The notes beneath the pieces were generated by a model. That model made no database searches. It was given only the letters and a program-made list of their open reading frames with translations, and was not told the DNA's origin. A program made the translations under genes and the position numbers. A stretch of DNA of 64,000 nt from Lophius americanus (taxonomy: Eukaryota > Chordata > Actinopteri > Lophiiformes > Lophiidae): positions 10,690,001 through 10,754,000 of the forward strand of contig JBBDHG010000057.1 of assembly GCA_037951165.1 (NCBI GenBank). The letters are read 5' to 3'. Of the stretch, positions 1-11,539 are shown piece by piece. Each line of letters begins with the position of its first letter. Position 1 is the first letter of the stretch.

Positions 1-246
1 TGCTGTCTTCTTCAACAGCAAGGGCAATCCCCAAAATGTCCCCAATCCCCTTCATTGTACAAGCAATCCCCGTGATTGAACCCCGCAAATTCAATGTGAA
101 ATTATTTCCAAAGTATTTTAGTAAAAGAAAAAAAAGCTCCCAAAATGAAGTAAATAATGAACTATTAAATTAGAATATGGGGAAAATATGAAATATACAT
201 GATATATATTCTCGAGGCGATTGGACCAACAGTTGAGAAATTGCAC
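1..246 (+). repeat. Unnamed AT-rich dispersed repeat, copy A
   Basis: This segment aligns in the same orientation with 14275-14480. Shared landmarks in order are a CAGCAAGGG word, CAATCCCCTTCA, CAAGCAAT/TAAGCAAT, ATTGAACCCC, a TTATTTCCA(A/G)AGTATTTTA block, an AACTATTA word and a terminal GGACCAA. The stretch around 222-245 (GGACCAACAGTTGAGAAATT) recurs inverted at about 22997-23018. I do not recognise the family by name. There is no ORF, so it is probably a non-autonomous element or an element end. The copy may continue left of the window. Confidence 0.6.
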
Positions 247-354
247 TTAAAAATTTTTTTGTAAAGGAGGTTTATCTCGTGTATGTCACTAATTACACAT
301 TTAATTTCAACAGTACAATAGGGAGGATGGCTTATACAACAAAGGAGATTACTG

Positions 355-655
355 AGTAGGTCTAGTTTTCCTTCTGCTTATCCGTGTCTGGGTCATGGTA
401 GCAACATGCTATGAAGGGCACTCCAGATGGCCCTGTCCCCAGTAACAATCTCCAGCTCATCACTAGGCATTCCTCTGTTCCGTGTCTGCCTCGGGGTCTC
501 CTCCCAATTGGACTAACCTGGAATTTTTGACATCCTAATCAGATGCTCAAATCACCACAATTGGCTCGTTTCGATGTGAAGAAGCAGCTTCTCCACTCCG
601 AAGTCCCACCAGTGAACTGAGCTCAGCACCTTATCTCAAAGGCTGAGCCAAGCCT
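355..655 (-). pseudogene. RTE-type (Rex3-like) LINE, 3' end of ORF
   Basis: Read on the minus strand, this matches the C-terminal end of the reverse-transcriptase polyprotein of a teleost RTE-clade LINE. It contains the degenerate equivalents of the stretches around 'HIERSQLRWLGHL', 'RMP' and 'GRPR', then an end rich in GACCC...GGATAAGCAG typical of the family's 3' terminus. The reading frame is broken by indels and stops. The same element continues upstream (in its own orientation) at 962-1215, with about 80 bp of the expected sequence missing and a different repeat sitting between. Identification as RTE is from family knowledge; the Rex3 label is a best guess. Confidence 0.7.
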
Positions 656-935
656 TGACTTCTGTTTAGACTTGAAGACGTTTCACCTCCTATCTAGAAT
701 GCCTCTTCAATTCTACTTGCATCCCTTAGTGATGTATGCTCAACTGTATACTTGTAATCTATCCACTCTCTTTGTATCCAGCAAATCTCACTGTGGTTAA
801 ATAACTGACCCCTTCCATTACGTTAGAATTAAGAAGGCTTTTAGGATGAGAGGTGAAACATCCTCAATTCTAAACCGAAGCTTGTTCTCTTTGGATTTAT
901 CTTTCAAGGATTACCATAAACTGGATGAATGAGAA
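656..935. repeat. Repeat with inverted arms inside the RTE LINE
   Basis: The left arm (about 660-708) reads GTTTAGACTTGAAGACGTTT then CACCTCC and CCTCTTCAATTC. The right arm (about 832-890) is its imperfect reverse complement, with AGGATGAGAGGTGAAACATC then CTCAATTCTAAACC. The same motif family appears at 5766-5850 and 20375-20655, so this is an interspersed repeat, here in an inverted pair with about 120 bp between arms. It separates two pieces of one minus-strand LINE, so it probably inserted there. Confidence 0.55.
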
Positions 936-961
936 TCCAGACAAATATATTACCAAGACCT

Positions 962-1215
962 CATGACCATATGTGAGGGTTGTGGGTAGATGGACTGGTA
1001 AATTGAGAGCTTTGCCTTCTTACTCTCTTCATTCACCACAACGGACGGATAGATCACAATCATTACAGCTGATTACTGCTGCCATGCTCCCATCACTCAA
1101 GAACAAGACACCAATACACTTATACTCCTTCGCTTGAAGCAGAAAATCCACCATTTTCCGGCAGGGCCTCGGATTTGGAGGGTTCCCATTCCAGCCATTT
1201 CTCACTCAGCTTCAA
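962..1215 (-). pseudogene. RTE-type (Rex3-like) LINE, post-catalytic RT segment
   Basis: On the minus strand this encodes broken remnants of the region just after the catalytic site of an RTE reverse transcriptase. Visible pieces include the equivalent of 'MRISTSKSE' (from about 1215 downward), an 'EEYK-IGVLF' block matching the family's EEFKYLGVLF, and the 'KLSIYRSIYVPTLTYGHE' block near 962-1010. It is the upstream part of the element whose 3' end lies at 355-655. No open frame survives. Confidence 0.7.
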
Positions 1216-2094
1216 ATAGAGACGGTAGTATGAATAAATAAATTGAGATGTCTATTGTGAAATACTGTATGTGAATATGCAGACTGAATTATGTATTTTT
1301 CAATTGTGTATTCATTTCAGTGTGTTTGGTGGGTTTCGGGGGGCTGCGCACATGGTCATCAGCATTGCAGGATAGAGGAAGAAAAGCACGCAGGGGGTTC
1401 CAGATGAGGGCGGTTTTACAAGGAAAAACTCTTTCAGCTGAATTAAACTCCATCCCAAGTGGTGCAGATGGGAGTGTGAAATTTAATTACAATTCTCGCA
1501 GCCTTGCTTGAATTATTTTCCCTTTGAAACTATTTGAAATCAAAATTAATGAATGTAAGATAAGAAGGCCACCTGCTGAGTTCCTCCACAAAACACCTGT
1601 TTCATACCAGTTCTGCTCGCTGATGTTCTTTACAGCACAGCAAAACATAATGAATTATTTTGCCTCCTGCTTTTTCCTCCTTTGAAGAAGAGAAGAAAAG
1701 TCTCACCTTCCCTCAAAGAGAACCCAACTTGTCTTGCCAAGGGGAGTATCACATTAAAAACGACAGACCAAAAGGAAGTGTACAAAAACTTCTTCACCCT
1801 CATGAATGCAATAGTTCTTTACCTTAAGGCAAGCCATGCATGACTTTGAGGTGAGTGGGATGTGTCATAACTCTCATAAGAGATTAGACAAATTAAACTG
1901 CCATGGACATAAAACTGTAAGCAGGATAAAGGGCCCTCGCACCCGTATTCGAGACAATAGGACAATGGGAAGTGTCGCTTTTAAGCACACGGATTAAATG
2001 GTGAGTTTTATGGTGCCATGGCCACGCCTTACAAGTCATGGATGAACCTTTTATTATTGTTTTTATTGTTTTAATTTCCAATGAATTGTCTAAA
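1216..2094. other. Unassigned spacer
   Basis: No recognisable coding, RNA or repeat signature. A 63-codon open frame at 1320-1511 has no family resemblance and looks like chance. Confidence 0.4.
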
Positions 2095-2282
2095 TGGCCA
2101 GCAGTATGATGTCCTAGCTGAGGCTATATTTTCAGTGGTTATAATAATTTGGCTATTTGGCCAGCAGTTATGATGTCCTAGCTGTGGCTATTTTGTCAGT
2201 GGTCATGTTTTGGCAGATTGTCCAATATTCACGATGTCATAGCTGAGGCAATGTAGCAAGTGGTTATTATCATTTGGCTTAA
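2095..2282 (+). repeat. Three tandem units of 62-63 bp
   Basis: Units begin near 2095, 2158 and 2220. Each carries a version of CCAGCAGT(T)ATGATGTCCTAG, then CTG(A/T)GGCTAT, then TCAGTGGT and ATTTGGCT. Units 1 and 2 are close to each other; unit 3 is more diverged (CCAATATTCACGATGTCATA). No ORF spans them. Upstream and downstream flanks do not continue the period, so this is a short, old tandem array. Confidence 0.8.
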
Positions 2283-2334
2283 TGGTAAGTGTGTGGGATG
2301 GTCAGAATTACATCATTGAAATCTAGTAGGTGGT

Positions 2335-2620
2335 CGTGGATGGATGGATAGATTCATTTATTCCATGGATTAACCCTTTAACTGCTCCACAAGGAGGCGA
2401 GTGAGCAACCCCTCCCTCCCCTTTTTGTCGACGGAAGTTACGCGGTCAGGAATCAAGATCCGCGCGCAAATTTCTGAGTGTAGAACTTTGAATGAAGTTG
2501 TGTAGGAGGCGGGATGGATGGATAGATTAATTTATTCCACAGATTACCCCTTTAACAGCTCGTCATGGAGAGGAGCAGCAGCCCATCCCTTCCCCTCCTC
2601 CCTTCTCAGGTTACAGCTGG
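2335..2620 (+). repeat. Local direct duplication, about 175 bp period
   Basis: A block starting with GGATGGATGGATAGATT, then ATTTATTCCA, GATTA-CCCTTTAAC, and a CCC(T/A)TCCCTCCCC pyrimidine block occurs at about 2338 and again at about 2513. The GGATGGATGG start resembles the tetranucleotide tails of RTE LINEs, so one copy may mark an old LINE tail; that is inference. Confidence 0.65.
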
Positions 2621-3150
2621 TGCTGTAAAGTTTCTCCACCTAACTGCAGCCATTCTGGCTGTCAGAGTTGTCTGGTAAAGGTCCTAACCAGTAAGGCTCT
2701 AGCTCACACAGTAGGTCCTATCCCGGAAACAATGGTATAATGTTTTTTTCTAGATTGAATGAAAAAATAAAACCCTTTGAGCGAGTTGAAAATACATATT
2801 GTTTAGTCCTGAAGGACGAGCGTGGAAGCGATATTTGAATGGAAGTGAAAGAAGCCGGGATGTTAAGCACTTGTTACTTAAGGCTCTACCCAGCCCAAAC
2901 GATAAGGTTGTCTGGGTTCCATTCAGTTCACCACCCAGCCCTGCCCACGTGAATATTCAAACACGCACATCCTTCACAACAATGAATGTTCAACTTCTTC
3001 ATGGCCTTACTCTAATCCCACCCCTAAAATTTGGGGTAGATCAGACGATAGGTGGTTATGGGTTATGGCTATTTTGTTTTCTCCGGCGAGGCTTATATAA
3101 TAACCGCCCTTTTCCATCCAGAACTGTTTAATGAAAACTCAAGTTTTTGA
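2621..3150. other. Unassigned spacer
   Basis: I see nothing assignable. An open frame at 2799-3131 (110 codons) shows no domain, motif or family resemblance and is treated as chance. Confidence 0.35.
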
Positions 3151-3596
3151 TAGCCTTTAGGCACAATGACTTTTAGGTGTCACAAACAAAATTTCAAGTC
3201 GATCGGGTCAAAGCTCTAGTAGAAGTTCGATCAAACACAAAAGCTGAAAACGGGCAAAAATGACAAAAGACTTACTGTTTGGTTTGGACCATAACATCAA
3301 ATTACATTTTTTGTAGATCATGGTATGATAAACATGCGTACCAAATTTCATCATTCTAGGTTAAAGTAGGTCTAATAGGGAGGTTTTTTAAAAAAAATTC
3401 TAGGAGGCACTCTAGAGCAATTTTGCTGCCACCCCAAAAATATTAAACTTTTGCCAGACTTGATAAGTGTTTTCGGGTAAGGAAAAACTGCCAAAATGGC
3501 GATTCTTTTGGCGGAAAAAAAGAAAAACGTAAGAATAAAAAGAACTCCTTGCAGTTCAATAGGGTCCTAGCACTGCTAGTGCTCGGGCCCTAATCA
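3151..3596 (+). repeat. Common fish-type interspersed repeat ending in GTGCTCGGGCCCTAAT
   Basis: Diagnostic phrases are CAAGTCGATCGGGTCAAAGC, 'CTAGTAGAAGTTCGATC', 'ACCAAATTTCATCATTCTAG', CACTCTAGAGCAATTTTGC and the terminal CCTTGCAGTTCAATAGGGTC ... CTAGTGCTCGGGCCC. From memory this arrangement is widespread in teleost genomes as a non-coding repeat. It has no ORF. Related fragments appear to lie at 37836-38110 and 39380-39740. Confidence 0.65.
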
Positions 3597-5765
3597 GCCA
3601 TTCTGCTGCTTTATCACAGACGTTTGCAGGAATTCAAATAAAGATGAGCGATGGTGCTGAGGCTCTGCGGGTTAAATTAAAGTTGAGAGACACTGCCCTA
3701 GCCTAAGCAGCTATGCCACTCTAATGATGCAAGTAAGTAATCAGGGCCCTCGTTCTTGATCTCATCGTAACAGGTTGATTCGAAACAGTGGCGGTTCCCA
3801 AATCAGTCGATTAATTCACTTACCACGACTTAATTTTCAGTGGTGTTGATGTATTTGCATGAGAATCCTCACCATAAAAGGCTTCATGGCAGGCGGAGAG
3901 CTTTCTTCTCAATGGGATAATACAAAGAAGAGTGCCACTCTAAACATATAGACTGTTTGAGTGACTGTTCTGCAGCAATAGCATCTCCAGGGACGTCATT
4001 CGCTGCAAGTCAGTGCAAACAATCGTTGATGGCTTCTTCGCAACACAGACATGATGACTTCCCTCATTCTAGCAAAATAAGCTACAATCTCATGCTTCCG
4101 TCATGTCGTTAGCACTAATATCAATCAACTAGAAAAGTTGTCTGGTCAGATGTCAGTAATGCCGCTACATAATTATGAACATGATGGTGACTTCCAGTGT
4201 ACAAATTTTTATCGAGAAGTCAAATTGAATTAATTAAAAGTCCAGTGTGTAATATGAACCACACTTGCAGTCCATAGCCATGAAAAAGAACACTATGGAC
4301 ATGCTTGGCCAAAAAAATAAACCCTCTATGGATCAGCTAAAAAAAATTCATTAAACACAGAGAGACTTTAGAGAAGGTTTTTTGTGTTTATAGGTTGAAG
4401 TAGTAGAGAGAATGTGAAGAAATATTTCGCCTCTGAACGAGGAGGAAGATGGTAAATATGATGTTGCCGGATAAGTGCACTGTGTTTTGGCAAACTGAGG
4501 GTCATATTTACAATATACCACAAGAAAAAAAATGGAGTGCGAGACCTCACCATCAAAGGAAACATGAAAACCCAAGATGTGAAACTGTTGAAGGGGTAAT
4601 GGTTCCCACAGTCCACCAGAGGGATTGACAGGACACTGTTTTACATCTTTTTGACACTTGTATCGCTATTAGAGTTCTTGGATAGAGACAGATGAGCTGA
4701 TATGTATTGTAAATTGTAATCTGGAACTACACCTCAAGATGAAACTAAATTACACACACTTTACCTTTACAGTCGCAGTACAAAACTGACAGGGTGTCGC
4801 TAACATGTTGTCCTGGTGGATGTTAAAGACAATTAAGAAATTTAAGGTTATACAGTATAACTCCTAAAAATGGTAATCTGGGTGCAAGATGTTAAATTGA
4901 TGATAATGATCTTGAACATTATAGCTCGGTAAAGTCAGTGTACTAAAGCATTGGACTGGATATTGTCTCTGTGGCTGTTTTTCTGCTACTGAAAAACTTT
5001 TTTTTATTTTAACCAGCGAACATTAGAGAAACGAGGTGTGGAATATGGGTTGAACATAAACACCTTTGCTTTCTTCCAGTTCCCTATGCTGGGCCCCACA
5101 GGTTGCAGCTGGTATGGTTGATTAACGATCGGTATAATTATAAAACATGTTTTAGGAAGCATATGCAATAGATCTGTAATTCCACAGTATTGTACGTAGC
5201 CTGTTTATGGAGATGAAGACCATCTAGTGAATATGAAAAATGTGATGGGTCTATTGATGGAGGATATTGGTACTTAAGCTCCTTAATTGTGATTCTTAAC
5301 AAAATCAAATCTGCTTACACAGACATAATAGGAATATTTTTATATTCCGTATTCTATGAAACATTATCATTAGATGTCCATAAATCTTCTTAAAAACCAG
5401 AGAGAAGAAGATCTTAATGTATTTGCCTGTTTATCCTTGCATACTGGACCTATTTGCAGCTAATTTGGCATACATCAATGTAAAACAAATTCAAGAGGCA
5501 TCATTATTATTATTTATTTTTGCATTTATTTATTTTTTGCACTGTAGTACCTCTTTGACTGTTTCTTGTGCTGCAGAAACATGGATGTGAATTGCATCCC
5601 ATGACTTTTTGTTTTCCTGGTAAACAAAATAAAATAGTTTAGTCATTTTCAAAGTGAGGGAGCTTAACTGCATTAAAGTAATATGCTAACAGGTTTGGCA
5701 AACATAATGTGTTCAGTAAATTGAACATAACTGTGACAAGCATGACAAACTGAATGTAAAAAATC
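3597..5765. other. Unassigned AT-rich stretch
   Basis: No coding signature. Words such as AAAAGTCCAGTGTGTAATAT (about 4239) and a CCACAGTCCACCAGAGGGA block (about 4606) hint at an old MITE between roughly 4238 and 4760, but I could not define matching termini. Short overlapping minus-strand frames near 4351-4616 look spurious. Confidence 0.3.
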
Positions 5766-5850
5766 TTTTGTCAGTTACAATTGAAGAAGCCTCTTGGATG
5801 AGGAACCCAAAAAGTCACTTTGGATTCAACCAACATTATATAACATTAAG
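5766..5850 (+). repeat. Fragment of the 'GAAGAAGCCTCTTGGATGAG' repeat
   Basis: TCAGTTACAATTGAAGAAGC followed by CTCTTGGATGAGGAACCC and TTGGATTCAACC matches the arms at 656-935 and the minus-strand copy at 20375-20655. This is the cleanest single arm of the family in the window. Confidence 0.6.
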
Positions 5851-6685
5851 TTAAGTAAATATGAAATTTTATTCCTTAGAGTGCACCTTTGTATTAAGAG
5901 GAGGAAACCCACATATATTTTTCTCTGTCCAAGACAGAGCCTGACAGACTAACATCGGAGCCACTGCTCATTTTCTTTAGTTGCCCTACCCTGTTGCTGA
6001 TCCTGGATATTCTGATTTCAGTTTGACTGGGAAAACTCTACATGGGGTACAGTTCCAGGTAAGACCCTCACAGTAGCACGGCCACACCACATTATACTTA
6101 TAGGTTGGAAAGAGCTTGAAAGCTCCTCTTCTCAGCATGTTAGGCTACATTCAAACACACACATGTCCTACACACATTTGGATCTGCCCTGGTGAGAGTC
6201 CTGCAGGTAGCTGCCCCAGCACTCAGTCCATTCCAACCTCTCTGAGGAAAGGTGGGACAAAAGAGAGAACAGAGTCCTGCTGTCCAGTGTAGCTGGGGAA
6301 CTTAACCGATCTGGCGGCAGGTACCTTGTTGTTGTGTTTTATTTTTCGTTGTTGTTGTTTTTTTATGAAGGAACAAGGCAGAAAAACATTTTTGCAGTTT
6401 TTACTTCTCTGTATACATACCGACTAATGTTTCATTTAATGAACCACGGTTAATTTCACAGCCATCCATTACTGAGATGACTGTTACATTGTCAAATTGA
6501 TGACACAGCCCAATATGTTAATATATGATGTAACAGATTAAAGATCCCCATTAAGCCATGACATTAATTTGTTTCTGAGTGGCTGTAATCATTGAACGCT
6601 CCATGTTTCAACAACGAACTACACTGTATCTCCAATGACTTATGAAATAGCAGAATTCAACAGATGCAGGAAACAGAGGAAATGT
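5851..6685. other. Unassigned spacer
   Basis: No recognised element; contains a short T/GTT-rich run near 6330-6365. Confidence 0.35.
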
Positions 6686-6782
6686 TAAAGGTGCAGTGTG
6701 AAAGATTTCGGGGTATCGCCTGAATAAATGTAATATAATACTCATAACTATGTTTTCTTTTAGAATTGAAATTAGAATTTTT
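6686..6782 (+). repeat. MITE-like terminus beginning TTAAAGGTGCAGTGTG
   Basis: Starts TTAAAGGTGCAGTGTGAAAG and continues TGAATAAATG...ATACTCATAACTATGTTTTC. The same order is present inverted at the right end of 15280-15876. A terminal TTAA-containing end plus a non-coding body suggests a non-autonomous DNA transposon end, truncated here by or against the following LINE. Confidence 0.5.
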
Positions 6783-7315
6783 CTCGAGTGATGGGAAAAT
6801 GGACCATGAGATGGACAGGTGGTACAGCACAGTCCATTGTGATAAAAAGAGAGCTGAGTCATAAGAAAAAGCTCTCAGTTCAACAGTCCATCAATGTTCC
6901 AACCCTCTTCTATGGTCATGAGCTCAGGGTAGTGACTGAAAAAATGATAACAAGGATACTGCTCAAATCAGCCTCCTTCGAAGGGTGGACCATCTCAGCC
7001 TTAGAGATAAGGGGAGGAGATCCAGAGGAAGCTCAATATTGAGCCTTTCTGTCAAAGGAGGCAGTTTAGGTGGGTTGTGCATCTGATCAGGATGCCTCCA
7101 GGTTGCCTCCCTTTGAAGGTTTTTCAGGCACGACCCGCTGGGAGCATAAGGTAGACCATGAACTTGCTGGATGGACTATATTGCTTATCTGGCCTGGGAA
7201 CGCCTAAGGATCTCCCAGTATGAGATGGGGAACATTGATGGGCAGATGAATGTGTGGAAGACACCTTTTTAGCTTGCTGCTACCGTGACCCGACCCCGTA
7301 TAATTGGAGAAAATG
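6783..7315 (+). pseudogene. RTE-type (Rex3-like) LINE, C-terminal RT segment and 3' end
   Basis: The frame from 6788 reads for about 60 codons as family sequence: 'MMGKWTMRWTGG' then 'IVIKRELSHKKKLSVQQSI' and 'NVPTLFYGHELRVVTEKM', matching the usual VVKRELS-KAKLSIYRSI-VPTLTYGHEL. After about 6960 it shifts frame but continues as nucleotide matches through CATCTGATCAGGATGCCTCC, GCCTGGGAACGCC and CTGCTACCGTGACCCGACCC near 7290. That end marks the element's 3' terminus. The 5' portion, including the catalytic domain, is absent, which is typical of target-primed truncation. Confidence 0.8.
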
Positions 7316-7415
7316 GAAATGGTTGGGTTTTATTTGGGTGTATTATCAGCTGAAAAAATAAATCTGCTTGGTGCATGGGATTATCAGTCGTGTCATATAC
7401 GCAAGCTTTGCAGAA

Positions 7416-7750
7416 AATAAATGGTAAATGGACTGTATTTTGAACTGTACTTAAGTGCTTTTCTAGTCGGCTAGACCACTCAAAGCGCTTTTAACAACAC
7501 AAGCAAGTATTCACCCATTCACCCAAACATTCATAAAGGGATGACCGGGGCTCCCATGTAAGGTGCCACTTGCTCATGAGGAGCTGTAACCATTCACGCC
7601 AATATGCATACACCAATGGGAAAGTCATTGGGAGCAACCTGGGGTTCAGTATCTTGCTCAAGAACATTTTGACATGTGGCTGCAGGTGCTGGCAATCGAA
7701 TCACCAACCTTCAGATAAGTGGAGGAACACCAAACCCATTTAACATATTA
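7416..7750 (-). mobile_element. tRNA-headed SINE, minus strand
   Basis: On the minus strand the head near 7750-7690 has a B-box-like GGTGATTCGATTGCC, against the Pol III consensus GGTTCRANTCC. It is followed by GTTCTTGAGCAAGATACTGA and ACCCCAGGTTGCTCCCA, then AAAGCGCTTTGAGTGGTCTA and a final CATTTACCAT at about 7421. This order is typical of an abundant teleost tRNA-derived SINE. The A box is eroded. No coding capacity. Confidence 0.7.
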
Positions 7751-10354
7751 GTGCAGGGTGGAGATTGTTTCACCTGGTAAATGCATATTTCAATTCTACT
7801 TCCACATTAGATAGGATTACAAAAGTGAGAGATGAACAACTGATAAAACATATCTGGTTCATGATCCTCAATTTTTATATATATATCCAAAGGGGTCAGG
7901 TCATCTTCCATGTTGTGCTGACAGAGAAGACATTAATATCTTGAAGTGAAAGGAAGACAGTGAGGAAAGGATTCATATCCAAAAACCAATGAGGACGGAC
8001 GATAGGGACCTCCTTATTATGCCAAAAAACAACTTTTGACTCCCCCCACCCGCAAACACAACACCACTACCACAATACAGAACCAGAAATAATATTATTA
8101 ATCTTACATCAGAGCTTTGACCTTTATATGGACCTATATTTATAGGATATAGAACTAAATATAATTGCTCAATATATCTTTCTAAAGAAGCCTTCTTACT
8201 TGGTGAGCTGTCGGTTAAACAAGTTGGTCTCCTATGCCACAAAGTTTTACGCACTGCACATTTTAAGTAGAGGCTGCACTGACAATATCTACCTTCAGAC
8301 AATTAGTAGGAGGCATGAGGATTACACCACATATTTCAGTTGTGGTTCAAGAAATCCAGTCTGATTTAAAATATTTTTAGATTTTTAGGATATTTAATAT
8401 TCAATATTTAAATAATCATAAAAACATTTATTCATAGGTTAAAAATAAGATAAAAAATGGGGCTCACATACTGCTAACAGGCTCGGAAATACGAATGTTG
8501 GCCTCTGTGTTACTGATCTCCATGTGTCTTTTGTAGTTTGCTTTATACTATATGTGCTGCCCTCCACGAACACAGACTTTTTTGATATTCTGCTCCCGTC
8601 ATTTCATCTGGCACATAATGTTTTTGTCAGGCATGGAGGCCCCCGAGCTCGGCTAGCCTGAACTCTAACCATAAGTCTTTCTTCCATTACTTTGTCATAG
8701 CGGCCTCCACTACTGGCCATTAATCCTAAAGCGAGTTCATACCACTGACTCCCTTTTTGTTTGCAGCAGAGAGGAATGAGAAGTCATATATACGCACGCT
8801 TCACTGATTGCTCTTTTACATTTCTTGGATTTAGCTCTGCGCATGCAAAAAAGACAACTGTCTTTGTTTGCAGACATGGTTCTCTTAATTGCTGTTTCCC
8901 TATTGGTTTATAGCATGAAATTTAGTCAAGTCAGCGTTTTTTAGCAGCAGTACAAATCCCATACTATCAAATGATATGACATTCTCAAATGGTTATGGTT
9001 GAATAAATACAAGCATTTAGACAAAACAACGGAAGGTATGTGACTAAAATGCATGCCCATTTTAAGAATAAGCACAAAATAGTGCTCTAAGCAATCACAT
9101 CTATTTTTCATATCCTATTGCTGCAGTGGAACAGTTTTAAATCCTATGCTTATGTCCTCCAGACCTTGCTTTGGTGAGAATCTATCAAAAGACAGAGTTT
9201 AGATGGAACTATACTAGATATTTTTGCCTATTTACCATCTCTGTTAAGGATAAAATATGTATTATTTAGCAAATAAATGCCTCCGTGCAAATGAGAGCCA
9301 CAATTTTAGCATCATTGTGCTGCTATGCCAGGGCTATGAATTACTCCGAATGTGATAATAGTATCATTCATTCTTATCTGAAAGAATCCAAAAGAGATTA
9401 TTATGTAAATTGATGCTATAATTCTTGTCAAACTTCTATCCTGAGAATAAAGCGACGCTCACTTAAATGTCTTCTTCTATCATTAGGATGTGAGCACTTA
9501 GAATTTATCTTCAGCAGCTAATAATGAATGGTTTTAGTGCAAGTTTTTTTTATATTTTGATGAGGAAGTCATTATAATATAGAAAACTCTGTAGCCTTAA
9601 ATGCTCATATCAGGTGAGGCAAAGCAATATATACAAAGCTGGAGAAAGCTATGGTGATGAAAGAAACTAGCAGGACTTGTTGTGAAATTAAGCTTTGACA
9701 AATACTCTGTATGATGCGATTTCTGATACTAATTACCTAGTGCAAGATTCATTCTTCGATTTTACGATTGACTTGTCAGTAATAACAGACGAGATGAATT
9801 TTTAAAAGGCCTTTGGTGTAATGAAGAATACTAAAATATACTTAATATAGAAATACCTACTAGTAGTAGTAGTTATACTGTATATGTCTCATTTTAAATC
9901 TACATAATTATTTAACTGAATGAACTAAAATGTAGTAAAAATGTGTCTTTATTACAGATAATATGTGATAATCAGTATTGGAAAATCTTTGTCGCTCAGA
10001 CTCTTCAGGGTGATTGTCATAGAAGGTTAACTGCCCTGATCATCAGCAATTTTGTATATCGCCCTAACCCTCTGGAGTCTGAACACTGGTTGTGCTGTAT
10101 TATGATTCTGCTGAGTTTGATGATAAGAGGGCGTGCAAACCAAAAGCATGAAGCAACTAGATAAATGGAGAGAATCATACATAAAACAAAAGCAGCTGAT
10201 GATGATGTATATGTAGAAGAATATGATCTTCCTGACTGAGCTTTGGTAAGAATTGTTTCCTGCCGGACAGGAATATATTTGCACACACCAATTTGTGTTC
10301 AATTACACTGATTAGATCTTGGAATTAAACAAAATCAAAGATCCAATGAGATAT
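7751..10354. other. Unassigned, mostly AT-rich non-coding DNA
   Basis: No element could be named. A 109-codon minus frame at 7973-8302 contains no motif I can tie to a family. The block 9240-9560 is dense in homeodomain-type words (ATTATTTAG, TAATAATGAATGG) and free of repeat signatures; it could be conserved regulatory DNA, which only comparison could show. Confidence 0.35.
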
Positions 10355-10425
10355 TGTTCATCCTCTTCTGCTCATCCGGGGTTAGGTTGGCAGTTGCAGT
10401 GGCAGTAGGCTTAGAAGAGCATTAA
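10355..10425 (-). pseudogene. RTE-type LINE 3' terminus scrap, minus strand
   Basis: On the minus strand: CTAAGCCTACTGCCACTGCA then CCCCGGATGAGCAGAAGAGG, matching the family end (CTTAG-CTGCTGCC-C-GACCCGACC-CGGATAAGCGGAAGA). Only the last ~70 bp survives. Confidence 0.6.
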
Positions 10426-10723
10426 AAGCTTTCATAAATGGCAAACAGTGAGATGCTATGACATTCTTCATGCTGATTAGGCAGTAGGTTTTAAAGCACT
10501 CATGAAAGTATATTTAATTCAAAAAAGAAAGACGCGGCTTCATCAGAGAAGGATAGAAAACTGGGTGAGTGAATGACGTTACTAGTTTTACTGTATTTTC
10601 TATGAATATTGTGTGTGACAAGGTGGTAGAATAGGCAAGCGAAAGCAACTGAATTGAGAGACAAATACAGAGTAAGTCCTTGGTAGAGACAGAATTAATT
10701 TGAGGAATTTTATATTTCATCTA

Positions 10724-10802
10724 AGATCGCTTCGGGATTCCCCGGGATGAGCTGGAGAGGGTTGTGAGACATCAGCAGGGAATGCAGCAACTGCCACAGT
10801 GA
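10724..10802 (+). pseudogene. RTE-type LINE 3' scrap, plus strand
   Basis: CGCTTCGGGATTCCCCGGGA then TGAGCTGGAGAGGGTTG matches the family block CGCCTCGGGATTCCCC-GGA-GAGCTGGAGGA. It is opposite in orientation to the scrap at 10355-10425, so they are separate insertions or an inversion. Confidence 0.55.
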
Positions 10803-11539
10803 AGTTTATCAAGTTATCAGAATAAACTTGATGGATGGCATATACATTCTTCATTATATCGCACTTCGTTTTTAAACATTTCTAATATCAGTGACTGGCT
10901 TTTTCTCAGTAGATTTAATATAAAATATTTGACCAATATTCAAGAAGAAAAAAAAACGTAGAGGAAGGGAAGGCCTTTTCTGGGACGTGAGAGACGTTTA
11001 CAGTTTGAGATGTTTGGATGTATGGTCGGAGAAGGTCATTCAGATAAATCTGAGGTTCCATCTGAGTCTCACATTCCTCCCGTAACATCAATCTATTAAT
11101 GTGAGAAATGATTGACAGACACATCGTTTCTGACAGCTCTGTTTCAGGCTCAGAAGGACGAGTTGGGAGCAACCTCGGGCTTCCTTGAAGAAAACCTGCC
11201 AGCGAGCAGTTTAGTCTAACAGAATAATTCACTGTCGTAACGGAATCAGAGCTAGACCTATCCAGCTTTCTGAAATGGAAAACCCAGAGTTCTTTCTCAT
11301 CTCGTGCTTAACCAACTCTTAGTTTCGGTTAAATTGGCTTCTTGAAACAACCCCAGGGTGGCAAAAGGGGATCAACACAATATTCTGGGTGAATAAAAGA
11401 CTATATTTCCTGGGAAAATTCAAAAGTAACCAAGTACTACTGAAGTTTTCCAAATAAATATATTTCTGTGATGCATACAGACAATGTGCATTTAATTGTA
11501 ATTGTGTCATTGGTCGCTACTTTAATAACACACTTCTAA
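10803..11539. other. Unassigned spacer
   Basis: No recognised element; open frames of 63-105 codons on the minus strand lack motifs. Confidence 0.35.

Noticed and set aside
2799..3131. 110-codon plus-strand frame
   Set aside because: No recognisable domain and no supporting splice or promoter context.
7973..8302. 109-codon minus-strand open frame beginning MSEGRYCQC
   Set aside because: Considered as a LINE C-terminal piece, but no ordered family blocks could be matched.
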